Notes under the pieces: generated by a model
What the model saw: only the letters and a program-made list of their open reading frames with translations
Databases searched by the model: none
Told to the model about the DNA's origin: nothing
DNA from: Protopterus annectens
Taxonomy: Eukaryota; Chordata; Ceratodontiformes; Protopteridae
Direction of reading: 5' to 3'
DNA length: 64,000 nucleotides
Assembly (NCBI RefSeq): GCF_019279795.1
Contig: NC_056725.1
Span: forward strand, 1,606,018,793 to 1,606,082,792
Shown: positions 32,301 through 43,627 of the stretch, in pieces
Numbering within the stretch: the stretch's first letter is position 1
How the letters are laid out: every line of letters begins with the position of its first letter
Program-made: the position numbers and the translations under genes

Positions 32301-33690
32301 CTGGCACTCTGTTATCCCCACTTGCTGGCTTGCTCACCTTGTGTTCCCCACCTTGCTTCAGTGGACATTTCTATGCTACATGGCCCTCTGGTGACATTTA
32401 AAACATCTAACCCCTGATCCTCTCCATGTACGTGAACTAGTGGCTTCCCATGTTACTGGTTGATTATTTGGGGGTGATTTAGGCTGCCCACCATGGGTTA
32501 ACTTATATCCATGTGTAGCACTGGATATCCCCTTCTTGTGCAATGATGCCCTGCTTGCTAAGTAGAGATCCCTTTTCTCCCCAGCTCATCTGCAGAGTTA
32601 TACTCCTGGTCTGCCAACCAGATTCTCATGTCCTCAGTCAAAGTACTAAGGGCTTGTTCCCTTACCAAAAGTTCTGCCAGTCTTTCAGAAATGGTGACCT
32701 AACACCCACTCACCCACCTTGAAAATAAGTATTTAACTCAGCAATATAATCACATACACATTTATCTGCCTTGCATCTATGCTCACAAAACTTTATTCAG
32801 TACGCTTCTGATGTTAAATTATAACAGTTCAATAAACATTGTTTTACTCTATCATAGTATAAACTATCAGTATCAGACAATTTAGAAACAGCAGTTACAG
32901 CTTTACTATGGAGTAGGCGGAGTCAGGAACTGTACCGAGAGCTCTTGGTAAACATTATAAATACTCCTTCAAATATATGAATAACTGTCAAAGTCATCCC
33001 CCTTTGCAAATTGTGATAGAAATTTACTGAAATTTATTGCTTCTGCCATCCAGTTATTCCCTTCCAATTACCTACATGACCCGGACGAAAAGTCAACATC
33101 TCCTTCTCTTTTTCTTCAGCCTCCAATTGCTGCAGTCTCTTATTTTCTTCTATCTCCAAATGTTTGGCATCCAGTTCATACTGATGCTGCTTCTCCTTTT
33201 CTTCGGTTTTCCAATGACACAGTCTCTCTTTGGTCTCCAAACATTTGACCTCCATTTCATGCTGATGTTGCTGCTCGTTTTCTTCAACCTCCAAATGTTT
33301 GGCCTCCAGTTCAAGTCTCTTTATCTCCAGTTGGATTTTTATGTCCTCTGAGGAAAAGGTTTACTGTCCTATTTCTGAAGATTGCACATCCCCAACATCA
33401 GATTGGTTGCCCTTCTGGCCAGTGGTCTGCACTTGCTGCTGGAATTAAGGCTGAAATAATTTCCTCTTTAGTCTGGTTAACATGCATGAGTCATTTGGTT
33501 TCACACACCTTATCCAACTGGTTCTTTTTCAGCTTACCATAATCCTCTGCTGACAACTTTGCTTGCTTTCCCTGATTAAACTAAACTAACAAAAGTAAAT
33601 AAAACTGTTGTGAAAATGAAACTCTCATTGTTTACCATATGGCTGTTGAGGTACACACCTTCAGTGACAACTGTCCACAGGCTACTGCAG
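32301..33690 (-). pseudogene. Gypsy gag region (fossil)
   Basis: A Glu/Lys/Gln-rich coiled-coil segment lies at 33350-33050 (EVEENEQQHQHEMEVK and similar heptads), the mark of gag in this group of vertebrate Gypsy elements. A CCHC-type zinc knuckle (CFKCHQRAM) lies near 32400. It would have formed the particle and bound RNA. Confidence 0.75.
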
Positions 33691-33700
33691 CTCAATTAAT

Positions 33701-33717
33701 ATCCCACCTCTCTGCCA
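33701..33717 (-). other. Gypsy primer binding site, tRNA-Leu-like
   Basis: On the minus strand TGGCAGAGAGGTGGGAT lies six bases inside the 5' LTR. It resembles the complement of a tRNA-Leu 3' end (TGGCAGCGGTGGGAT). The match is imperfect. Confidence 0.5.
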
Positions 33718-33723
33718 CTAATA

Positions 33724-34014
33724 TGTGATGGCCTCTTTTCCCTGGGACAGTAATCAAGGAACCTCAATTCTCACCACTGACACTGGTGTGAGAGATGGTC
33801 ACTAAAAAAAAGAAATGGATTTATACAGTATTTTCAAATGCAACTCTCTGTATCAAGCACAGCTTCCCCCAACAGCACACATGGAATACACTCCATACCT
33901 GCTAATGGACTCTGTATCTCTCCAAATCCCAAATAAGACTCACTTTGCAGCACTGCATCCCAGTTCCAAGTAACTGACATTCCCACACCTGGGTATTTGA
34001 TTTTCACACACACA

Positions 34015-34085
<71 letters not shown>

Positions 34086-35043
34086 CCGGGAAAGGCTGTC
34101 ACAGATTTACTAGCTCTACCTCTTCTTCCCAGATTATAAGATAATGACACTGCCAGCAGTCAACCGCTCTCAGGCTCTTACAAGGGTATCCAATTATACT
34201 GAGTAAAATTAGTACTTATATATGGTAGAGTGTAACCAAAGCAGCAAGGCTTTTCAGCGTGGCCATGGCATAAATAAAATAAGTGCAAGTATTCCCAAAA
34301 TGCTAAAAGTATTCTCTAAATGGCCAGCCACAACAAAAGGTATAACAATAAGATAGAAAATATGGGAATGCTAAATATTTAAGTACAATAAACACCAGAG
34401 TTTCAGTCACAGGCAAAATAGAAATAACACAGTTGAACAGATTCAAACAGATGCAGAAAAAACAATACTCAACTAATCTCACAGTGTTTCCTGACTGTCT
34501 AAAGAATAACTGTTCCCTAGCTAGCTTAATTAATATAGCAAGGCAAGATTATATGCTGAGATGCTTGCTTCCACAAGGCAAGGTGGTGAGCCTAAAACTA
34601 AAACTGAACTGAACTAACTTACTGACTGTGGTGACTGTCATAGATCTTTATATCAGGTTCCAAATGAAACAAAACAAAACAAACTGCTGTGACAGTTCCA
34701 TCCTTTCAGCATTGGTTATGGAATGAATCTCATTTAAACACCGGACTCAGGTACAATACACACTCCTCAGAGCCTTGCTAAGATCTGCTGCAGTATTTGA
34801 AAATTATAGAACAATTTCAAAAACTTCTACTGTTCCCTTTCAGAATTCTTTGTTAAAACATATACATTTAATCAGTTATAATAACACTGTTAGTACATTT
34901 TAACACAAACATCTGTACAAGTCAGTGTGATAGTCAAATGACACAAAATTATTTACGAAACTCCAGCCAACCATGCCTGTACATGTCACACATGCACTGC
35001 CTTATTCTCCCTGGCAAAGATAGGAATACCTCACATCATCATA
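33724..35043 (-). repeat. Gypsy 5' LTR
   Basis: About 1.32 kb, matching the LTR at 28298-29600. The plus-strand left end is TGTGATGGC and the right end CATCATA next to the target duplication GTTAC. It holds a CA/CT-rich microsatellite at about 34006-34082. Confidence 0.9.
34006..34082. repeat. (CA)n inside the 5' LTR
   Basis: A short CACTCTCT interruption followed by about 60 bp of CA. It lies at the same LTR position as 28578-28641. Confidence 0.95.
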
Positions 35044-35249
35044 GTTACATGTATTATATATTCAGTCACAGTTTTTATATCAATTATGTTTTTCCATACA
35101 TAACAGTAATATACATGAAATACATTGTTTTTGCAGTTTTGCATTGTAAAGGAAAGGTGAGTAAGTCAATTGAAATATGCTTGTAACATCATCATGTCAA
35201 TATGTGAGTCCTCATATGGAGTATAACATGTGCTTATATGCTGTCTTCC

Positions 35250-37710
35250 AGATGCCAATCAGAAATCAGGAGAAATTTTCTCACACAGAGAAAATGAAAT
35301 TATAAAAAGCATGGCTACAGCCTTTTTGGATAGACAGGAAATACTATGTGGAGGAATAAAGTGTGGACAGACCTGACAAACTTGGTAAATGCTGTGGGTG
35401 GTCACAATAGATCCAGGGAGGCCTGTCAGTGATGTTGCTCTGACATGATCTCCCATGCAGCTAACAGACTCTGCTGCTATGAGAGGGCAAGAAATAGCGC
35501 TGGAGGTAGGCCACCCTTACATACTCCAGGCAGGATAATGGTGTTTCCGTCATCCCATTATACCACCAGTTATGACTGTCAGACACCAGGACCATTATTG
35601 AAGCAGATGTTCCAGGATGTAGATTTATGTCCTACATTCTCAAACAATGAAGCAATTGCAATATCTCATTATGGATTTGTATTTCACCAATATTAATATA
35701 TTGTTATATTTACATTCCAGCAGAAGAATTATACCTAGAGAGTGGAAACACACATGATGTGGATGCACAGTGTAAATGTTACAGAATGTTAACATACATA
35801 ACACTTTCAGCAACATATGTGATGTTTTTTGTTTTTTTAATTGCATAGGCCCATTGACATCTGCACAGCAGCAACACATCACGTCTCCATAAACTGTTAG
35901 TGTGATCCATAGTTTTCTGTGCCTCTGCCTCCTGTCATGACAGCAGAATATACTCACATGTTGATTTTTTTTCTACCAATTTAACCTACAAATACATCAT
36001 CATAAGACATAAGCCTTGCAGATGCCATACAAGTCAGGTCAGGCATGGTTGTCAACATTGTTTGCATAATGTAGCACTTTCTAAAACACGTGTGATTGAC
36101 GTATAATGTTTATGTTGCCTTGTTCCATACACCAGAATATCTGGATGATATGCACACTGTTGTGTAAGTGTCTCCGTATTCTATTAGTGTGTGCCATAGC
36201 TGTTCTGTGCCTCTGCCTGCAGTCATGACTGTGATGGTTACCCACATATTATACTCCTAAAACAGTGAGGATGTGCATGGTAAGACAATGCATCTGTTTA
36301 CTTCATGTTACTATTGATAATCCATCTGTGTCCTTTATGACTACTGTGTTCTTTTTCAACTGCTTAGGACACTTGCAATCTGCTATCTATTATGTGTCTA
36401 AATTATCTCCTGTGTGTTATACCTGTGTTGAAATGCCACATGATGTGCTTTAGTGCTTAATGATGATGATGTTTTCATGTCTGTGTTCCCCATGACAGTT
36501 GCATTTCAGTCCTCATCTCCAGTGGTGAAGTCACGAGATGACATGTCAAGTACATTGTAGTATTTTTATTATTCTCATTTATCATATGTGTTAGATATGT
36601 AATGTACATGTTATCTTTTTTGTTATATAGGGTCCCTGAACCACACACATCCATAATGTCCTGGTAAGTCAATATACTTTTTACCACTGTAGTCATATAG
36701 TTGTCCCATATTTCAATACTAAGCTGCATCACTTAATTTGTGTTAAGGTCTGTGACTTTTGACATTTGTCTCTTTTTGTGGCACATCCACTGCCTGCCTC
36801 CTCCAGTAGTCCAACCACTGACCCTGAAGTGGGATGTGATGTACCTCACTGTGATAGAAAAGTCTGTGGCACACAGGCCACTGAATTGGCTTTATCATCC
36901 AGTCTGCAAGGGGACAGCCATGTGGATTATTCTGTAGCCTCAGATATGGAGGATAATGTGGCTGGTTATTCTGATGATGTGAAGACACCAGATAATGGAC
37001 ATGATGATGAATACAACCCACTGCCTCATGTCGAGTCTGGTAATGATAGTGGCACTTCACCCTGATGAAGCAATACTGTCTATCAAACTGCATGTGTATA
37101 GCTGGCATGCACAGATGTGCATCAGAGTGTGTCAACCTAAATTTACAGGTGAGTAAATCTTCACAGTGAAGTCACAGATCAGAGCATTGTGTACTTACCC
37201 ATGCCACCAATCATGTAGCACACTAGCTGTGTGTGTTACATAAATGTCAAGAGCACAGACATGGAGAGGTCATGGCAGCACTGACTGCACAGCATGACAG
37301 TGTGATATCTGTTGCATGCTCCATTGAAAGCCTTGCTACAGTGGTGCTAGAGCAGTACTATAGTACTAAGCAGGTGTTACATGCCATTATTGTACTAAGC
37401 AGATAATGTTGAATGGAGAAAGGCAGACTCCTTCTCATTAGACCCACATACGGCTATCGGACACCAGTGCCTGTTCTGCAATGTGCACACACATCTGCTG
37501 TTGGCCACTTCAATGTGAGCCCAGCAGTCACATCCAGACAGTCACATCACAGTCACTCCCCTTCGCACATTGTGTCCCAACATGCTATTGTCAACAGATC
37601 CAGCTCCTTGGTAGAGCACCTTGGCCCAAGTGTTTCTAGATGTGGGTGGAACAGGCAGGATAATGGTGTGAGCCATCTGTGTGGGTATCCTGGACTGCAT
37701 TAGAGTAACA
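35250..37710 (+). pseudogene. Harbinger second gene (Myb/SANT-like), copy 3, decayed
   Basis: The first block (about 35276-35500) reads HRENEIIKSMATAFLDRQ, then NAVGGHNRSREACQ and CCSDM..AANRLCCYERARN. This is a Myb/SANT (trihelix) DNA-binding domain of the kind encoded by the second gene of Harbinger. A proline-rich piece, VFPSSHYTTSYDCQTPGP, follows. A later exon-like block at 36780-37066 reads AHPLPASSSSPTTDPEVGCD...VESGNDSGTSP and stops. It is homologous to 63261-62856 on the minus strand (AHPLPASSTG...ESESGGNSAP). A last block at 37630-37690 (RQDNGVSH) matches 62330-62280. The matching transposase is not found downstream; a CR1 fragment lies there instead. The intervening DNA is probably intronic. 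Confidence 0.7.
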
Positions 37711-38459
37711 ATGACAGTTGATCCAATGTACTTCCTGCTGAGTCATTCTGAAACTCTAGTAATGAAGACCACTGTCCTAACCACTGACAAATTAATCTGT
37801 AGATGTTTTTTTCAAATGTCTGATGCCACGGGATTTTCTGATCATATGCAACTAGCTTTGATTTGTAGTATGTAGTACCTCTTTGACATTAGCATATGTT
37901 AGTACAGATATTGATGACAATGCAGTATGTAATGTCATGCTTTCATGTCTGCATCAGAAGCTAATAAATGGAGAGTACTGATGCTGACATTACACTTTCC
38001 CTTATTGTCTGCAGTTCCTACATTCAGAGCTATGCTTCTGTATGCATGCCTGTGTCAGTTTTGCATTTTAATGTGGTGCTGCACATGCCTCACCCTCAGC
38101 ATTCACTGCATTAGTTGTGTACCCATTTCCATTTTCTGTCACCATGCTGACTTGTATTTCCCATGTGTACCTTCCCATATCTGACTGAATCTGTACACAT
38201 ATAGATATACCTATGTTGCTGTGTCTCCAACATTGAAGTATGCTGCATGTATGTTGTTTGGTCACTGTCACTGATACTCTGCATGTTTACACATATATTG
38301 CCTGGAAATGAGTCATGTTGCAGTGGTCACATGTGAAAATGATGCAGCACTGTTTTTGGATATGTATTTGCTGATACATTCCCATGCACATCATGGACGT
38401 AGACACCTTGCGATAGTGTCTGTTTGATGGGTAATGTTCCATGCTATTTGTCTACCCCA
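37711..38459. other. Probable Harbinger spacer, no gene
   Basis: It lies where the other Harbingers have the spacer and the transposase 3' end. I can read no transposase motif. A truncated CR1 begins at about 38460. Confidence 0.4.
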
Positions 38460-38682
38460 CCCATTCAGCTGTCTCCTGCAGCCCCCCTGTGATTTGAAGT
38501 CACCAGCCGCCACTGGTAGCCAGGTAAGGCTGGTGTCCTTTCTGCAGCTTTGAACCAGGTTTCTGTGACTGCACAGATGTCAGCATTTTCCAGGGTTAAG
38601 ACTGCTTGCAATGAGTGCAGTTTCATGTTTAGACTCCTATCGTTTAGCAGCATGACCTTTAATTTGCATTTTGTTGAAATTT

Positions 38683-39621
38683 TTATGTTGGTTTTATTGA
38701 CCTCAGGACTTTTCCTAAAAAAGGCACTATGGGGGAGGCAAGATCCCTTGCCAGAAGCCTGAACCCCAGGTGGGACAGATGCAGGCCATCTCTGGCAAAG
38801 CATCATGGTCTGTCGATCATACCTTTCCAGGCTGTCAGGTACTGGATCCCCTGAAATGACACCAGAAACTAAGTCAATCATTTTCTGTTTGTATTGAGGC
38901 ATCATTCTGGGTGACGGCAGAATGCTGCTTAAGGCTAGGAACATACCTGCCTGGGACACATAATCAGAAAAACCAATCATGTCTCTCTTCATATAGTCCA
39001 GAGAGGTACATCTCAAGTCATTCACACCAACATGGACTATTGCAGAGTCATAACAGTACCTGTTGCTGAGAGAATTAAGTGCATATCTGATATGGTGGAT
39101 TCTGGGACCTGACAGACAACTAACCGTGGCTTTCTCCTTATCCAGTCTGGTGAGATGCACATCTGTATGTCTCACAATGGAGTCTCCTATGACTAATATG
39201 TTGGGCTTATGGTGAAGCCTCAGTGGCTGTGAGACACAGGTGTGTGGACTATGCTTGGTATGTGGTGTGGAGGGATATGGAGATTGTGTGTGCTTTTGCT
39301 TTGGAGGTCTCCTTTGTTTTGGTATGTTTATGTGGAGGACCTCCGATATGTAGGTGTGTGCTGTGTAGGTGTGTGTGGTGTCTGAGGTGTAGTGATTGTG
39401 TTGAATATATTTTTGGTGCCAGATATACTGGCTTGATGGGGAGAGAACATGCACTGTAGGTTCCTAATGTAATTGCATCTCTCAAAAATAGTGTTCCTAG
39501 GTGGTAGTAGTAGTAGATGGTTGTCCCTGTATCTGAGGCAGTTGCTACACTGTCTTAGGATACCCATATCAATCAGACTGGCAGGAGAAACTGTAAGAAA
39601 TTGCCCATCCATATTTCTCAC
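38683..39621 (-). pseudogene. CR1 copy 2 ORF1 with SGNH esterase
   Basis: Starts MRNMDGQFLTVSPASLIDMG then CSNCLRYRDNHLLLL and ERCNYI, the Cys-rich N-terminus (one Cys of the second pair is lost). Esterase: NILVIGDSIVRHTD (GDS), AIVHVGVNDL (GxND) and, in the original frame, ARDGLHLSHLG (DxxH), a full SGNH set. ORF1 ends VPFLGKVLRSIKPT at TAA (38685-38683). A one-base loss before DGLHLS places the present 329-codon open frame (39454-38465) in the -1 frame from there on, so it reads straight into ORF2 (KVMLLNDRSLNMKLHSL). The long open frame is therefore a mutation product, not a native fusion. Confidence 0.8.
38716..38722 (-). promoter_or_regulatory. Candidate -1 frameshift site, CR1 copy 2
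   Basis: The minus strand reads CCT TTT TTA GGA in the ORF1 frame, so T TTT TTA is phased as X XXY YYZ. ORF1 stops 30 nt later. The -1 frame (GCC TTT TTT AGG) runs on into ORF2. Same phase as copy 1. Confidence 0.65.
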
Positions 39622-39886
39622 AATCTGAGGGAGAAAGGCCAGGGAGAGCTAAGGGGTAGGCCTAAATCCCAAGTGCTTATACCAAAACTAAGAGCTTAGA
39701 ATATCACAACAATTTAGACAGGCTATAAACATGTAGTAATAAATGCAACAGAAAAGATGCAGTCAAACACTTTAGAGAACAAGCAGCAAGTAGCAGGAAA
39801 AGCAAGATGAAGTAACAGAGTAGTAGGAAGAAACACAAATACAGAAAAATGTAAGCAGCTGAATAAAGTGTCTTTTTCTGTTTTTG

Positions 39887-39917
39887 TTTTATTTATTTAT
39901 TTATTTATTTATTTTTA
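39887..39917. repeat. (TTTA)n microsatellite
   Basis: About seven TTTA units next to the CR1 5' end. Confidence 0.9.
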
Positions 39918-41090
39918 TAAAGTGAAAAGGGAGAGAGCAGGAACAGAAGATAATTCAAGGTTATGGGACTAAGGGGTTTGGCCCTTCCCCTATAGCACTC
40001 TGTGTGGCATAAACTGTAGCAGCTGCTCGCTACAGTTTAAAAGTGGAAAATAAGTATTTTTTTCCCACAACTGTTGTACTATGTTATGCGTGTGTCTGAA
40101 GAGAGCATTTTTTTGCTTCTCAACTTAAAGTTGAGGGGGGGTGAACCAGACCCAGGGATGGCCCCTAATGTAAAAGTTGTTACATAGACCTGTAGTCAAC
40201 TGTACCTCTTTTTCCACAAGGGTTTCTCTGACAGCAACTCTTTATTTTATACCTAAAGTGGTTTCACTATGTACTGTGAGTCAGTGTATTAGTCACCCTA
40301 TGTTCCTTCTTGAACCTAGTAATGAAGGAGAAAGAATATTACATAGTCCGGCAGCTCAGCTACTACTAGAACCATTCTCCAGCAACTCCTGGATGCTTAG
40401 TCCTTTCTTGTGCCTATATAAACTTTGGAAATATACCCATACAGTTTAGGCAACTGCAGCAGTGACCTAATGTTGAACATAGTACGGTTGTATAAGTAAA
40501 TGTAATGTACCATAACAGTAGATGTTCTAACAAATCACTGTTGCTGCAGCCATCCCCTGCCTCCACCCTCTTGTTTCTGTTTTAGGTTTATTGGTGGTGT
40601 GATGATATGTAAGAATATATGTATTTACTTGTGTTATTTTACCTTCCTAGCATGTAACTTTCAGGGTTCTAGCATCCCTTCTGGAGGCAATATAGCTTTA
40701 AAGCTGTTGACACTGTGCTTGCTGCTCATATGTGCCTTTGCTCAAGCCACTCAGCAGTTAGGGTATGTGGAAGGTGCCCAGAAGCTTTGAAAGCTATGCA
40801 GTGGTGACATCCTTGGCCTTGGACTACTGTGACAAGTGATCTATTGCAACATCTATAATTATGATAAGTTTACATACACAACTGTAATTTCTTTTTGTTG
40901 AAGTCTAATTACTGTGTGTGCTACATTTTCTGTGCACAAGTAATAATGCATGCAGTCTCTTGTAGTATACATTTCAAAATAAATACATTATTGATCTCCA
41001 TTATCAGAAAATGTTATAAGGATTTGATAACCATGTTTGCCATGTTTCTGTATCAGTTTACATATAGTACTGATTTACCCATTTTTCACA
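39918..41090. other. Unassigned DNA
   Basis: No recognised coding domain. A short inverted word pair (GTAGCAGCTGCTCGCTAC) occurs at 40016-40033. The frame at 40177-40449 has no motif. Confidence 0.45.
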
Positions 41091-41678
41091 TATAGGTTCA
41101 TAGGTGTATATTAGGCTAATGAACACTTGAAAATCTTACCATGCAACCCAAATGTGACCCACAGATTTGATTTATATTTGATTTATAGGGGGGATTTACT
41201 GACTGCCTCTGTCCATCAGAGACATAGGATCCACACCATGGGTGAATTTCCAATTACCCACCCATTAGTCCTAGTTCAACTTAAATAGAGATAGGGAGGA
41301 ACTTTGCTGCACGTGGATGGGGAGTCTGTTCCAGAGAATGGAAATTCTCTGACAGACATATCTGTCTCTCTAATATATCCTATTTATTTTGCAAGCAAAA
41401 TTTAGGTCTTTTAATCTAGTACTTCTGATGCTGTTTGTTTTGTGGATGTGCAGTGCCTTGTATGCCAGGCAAAGATCATGTTTCCAAAGTTTGTATGATA
41501 CCAGGTAAACAAACAGGTGATCAGAGTAGGACATTGTGTTTACTCCCTGTATTCTTTTTTTGGAAAAAACACTTTGTGGATGTTCTAATTGCTGCATGTG
41601 TTTGGTCAGGTACATACCAAAGTGGGCATGATATTCTATGATGGGCCCAATGCGGACCAATTACAGTGGTATGATAAC

Positions 41679-41995
41679 TTGCTCACAACTCAACTATATA
41701 AAGCAAGAAATCCAACCCCTGCTAACAATGTTCACCATTATGTAATGCCTCAACCTAAAACTGTAAAATATGTGTTCAGTCTATGCAAATATGTTAAATC
41801 TTAAGCTTCAATGCTATTACTAGTCAATGTTAAGTTTGGTACTATCTATGTAAATTTGAATGCTTCTGTACACACCTTATATCTTGCTTAAAATTTAACT
41901 GTGGAGCTTTTCTCCCCAGGCCTCCACTGAAAATGGATATGCATCCAGTCAGACTTTCCCGGTCAACATATGTAAAATAAATAAAATAAAATAAA
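41679..41995 (+). mobile_element. LINE-X 3' fragment inserted in CR1 copy 3
   Basis: A 317-bp 5'-truncated insertion with the shared tail (GTGGAGCTTTTCTCCCC, CCTCCACTGAAAATGG, CCCGGTCAACATATG, (AAATA)n). It is flanked by ATGATAAC at 41671-41678 and 41996-42003. The CR1 reading matches on both sides with the duplication counted once. Confidence 0.9.
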
Positions 41996-43208
41996 ATGAT
42001 AACCTTTCTGGACCTAGATGCCATGTCGTTGCTTATACATTGAGCAACACAGGAGGATTTTCTTACTACCTTGGACACATGGAGTTTGAAGGATAGGTTA
42101 TTATATACATGAGTTCCCAGATCCCTGGCTACAGAATCAACATTTAAGGGTCTTTTATTGATGGCAGAGTGACCTGGGGTGGCAGACTTCCCAAAAAGTA
42201 CTATAATGCATTCATTGGAATTGGGTTTTAAGCCATAGCTTAGCCACAAATTGTTTGTTTGTATTAGACCTTCCTGAAGAGTGTTCTCATCTTAGCTGGA
42301 GGGGAATTCAATGACTGTTTTCAGTTTGCAAACTTGATTAGCCAGAGGCCTTTGATATTAGCTTTAACATCTGAGAAGTTGATGTTAAAGAGGAATGGGC
42401 CTAGCACAGAACCCTGGGGACTCCAATGGTGATCAGCCTCTTTGTGGAGGTTGCCTCACCATTTTTAACCTCCTGGGTCCTATCAGTGAGCCAGCTAAAT
42501 ATCCAGCATGTTATAAAGGGGTTTATAGCTAGTTTTGAAAGTTTGTTGACTATGCCCGAGTGGGGTATTGTATCAAATGCCTTAGCTAGATCTAGGTAGG
42601 CAGCATGCACTGTTTTCCCCTCATCCATTCTCTGAGGGAATTTTCCAACAAATCCACCAGATTCAGTAAGTATGACCTTCCTTTGACAAAGCCAAACTGG
42701 GACTGATCCAGTATCTGGATTTCTCCTATGTCCTTGTTGATAATTCCCATGATATTTTTTTTCCATGGCTTTGCAAATAAGACTATTCAGACTAATAGGT
42801 CTGTAGTTTCCAGTATTTGGTGATGGTCCTACCTTATGAAGGGGGATGCCCATTGCAGTCCTCCAGTCACGTGGCATAAAGCCTCTTTTAACACTATAGC
42901 AAAATAATGACTCCAGCAGTCCTGGTAAGTCATAGTTTAAACTATTCAGGAGGCATCCTGGGATATTATTGGCACCCACTTAGCCTGTGTTCCTGGCTTT
43001 AGTGAAGGCAACCAGTACATTCTCCTTAGTTATAGTTGTAGGGGTTATGCTTGAGGTTATCATTAGGGGGATGGTTGGGGTGGGGAGGTAAAGTTGGAAC
43101 TGAACTTATCCTCTAACAGGTTCATTATATTATCAGGCTCTGTGAATGTGGCACCATTAACCGTCAGCTCAGTACATTGTTGTGTGCTGCCCTTAAGGAT
43201 TCTGACAT

Positions 43209-43627
43209 ACATACAGATGAGGAATGAGGTTTAACACAAGGCAGGACTTAAATGAGCTATGTAATGTTTGAGTGAAAATGACTGGATAGATTATAAGTGA
43301 TGGATAATGTTTGCAACTGGGAATGTGCCAGTGTGGTTTATCATATAAAATGCTTGCAACAAGGATTGTGTTGGTGTGGATTGTTTTCATTTATATAAAT
43401 GCATGATTGCCTATCTTGTAAGTGATGGTTTAATGAAGATATTTCTTGTTTAAAAAAAGATCAGGAATTGAATAATTTATATAATGTTGCTTAGGTTATA
43501 TGATATATAGCAATATATGTGAAGTATAATGTTAGTACACATGAATTTGTTAATACAGTTTGATTGCTTTTATATAAATGTAAATCTGCCTATGTCACAA
43601 CTGATAATTCAATAAAGGTGCTAAAAA
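43209..43627 (+). mobile_element. Retroposed 0.42-kb element with dimer-like structure
   Basis: Flanked by the 14-mer AAGGATTCTGACAT (43195-43208 and 43628-43641) and ending TTCAATAAAGGTGCTAAAAA, so it has an AATAAA signal and a short A tail. These are signs of target-primed retroposition of a polyadenylated transcript. Its two halves are similar: around 43340-43440 and 43520-43622, sharing TTTATATAAATG...CTGCCTA.GT and AATAAAG or AATGAAG near the ends. No B box is seen, so it may be a short LINE tail, a dimeric SINE or a processed RNA copy. Confidence 0.8.

Larger units (their letters stand above)
28298..35043 (-). mobile_element. Ty3/Gypsy LTR retrotransposon fossil, Gmr1-like order
   Basis: A 6.75-kb element with both LTRs and a candidate 5-bp target duplication GTTAC (28293-28297 and 35044-35048). 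Read on the minus strand the parts run gag, protease, integrase, reverse transcriptase, RNase H. Integrase before RT is the Ty1/copia-like order known from the vertebrate Gmr1-like group of Ty3/Gypsy elements. The LTRs differ at 10 of the first 83 aligned positions, so the insertion is old. The coding region is broken, with many breaks (of the order of ten or more). No envelope gene is seen. Confidence 0.9.
38460..39870 (-). mobile_element. CR1 LINE, copy 2: 5' part only
   Basis: Contains the CR1 5' region, ORF1 and the first 60-odd codons of ORF2, then stops abruptly at 38460. LINE copies usually keep the 3' end and lose the 5' end, so this is the reverse of normal. It suggests later deletion or recombination. 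The 5' UTR probably reaches the (TTTA)n tract near 39887. Confidence 0.85.

Noticed and set aside
36743-37135. 130-codon minus-strand His-rich open frame
   Set aside because: It is antisense to the Harbinger second-gene exon at 36780-37066, which has homologous copies elsewhere in the window.
39918-41090. Missing transposase of the third Harbinger gene pair
   Set aside because: I looked for DCTHI, RFRCLD and GYxLxPW words on the minus strand and found none.
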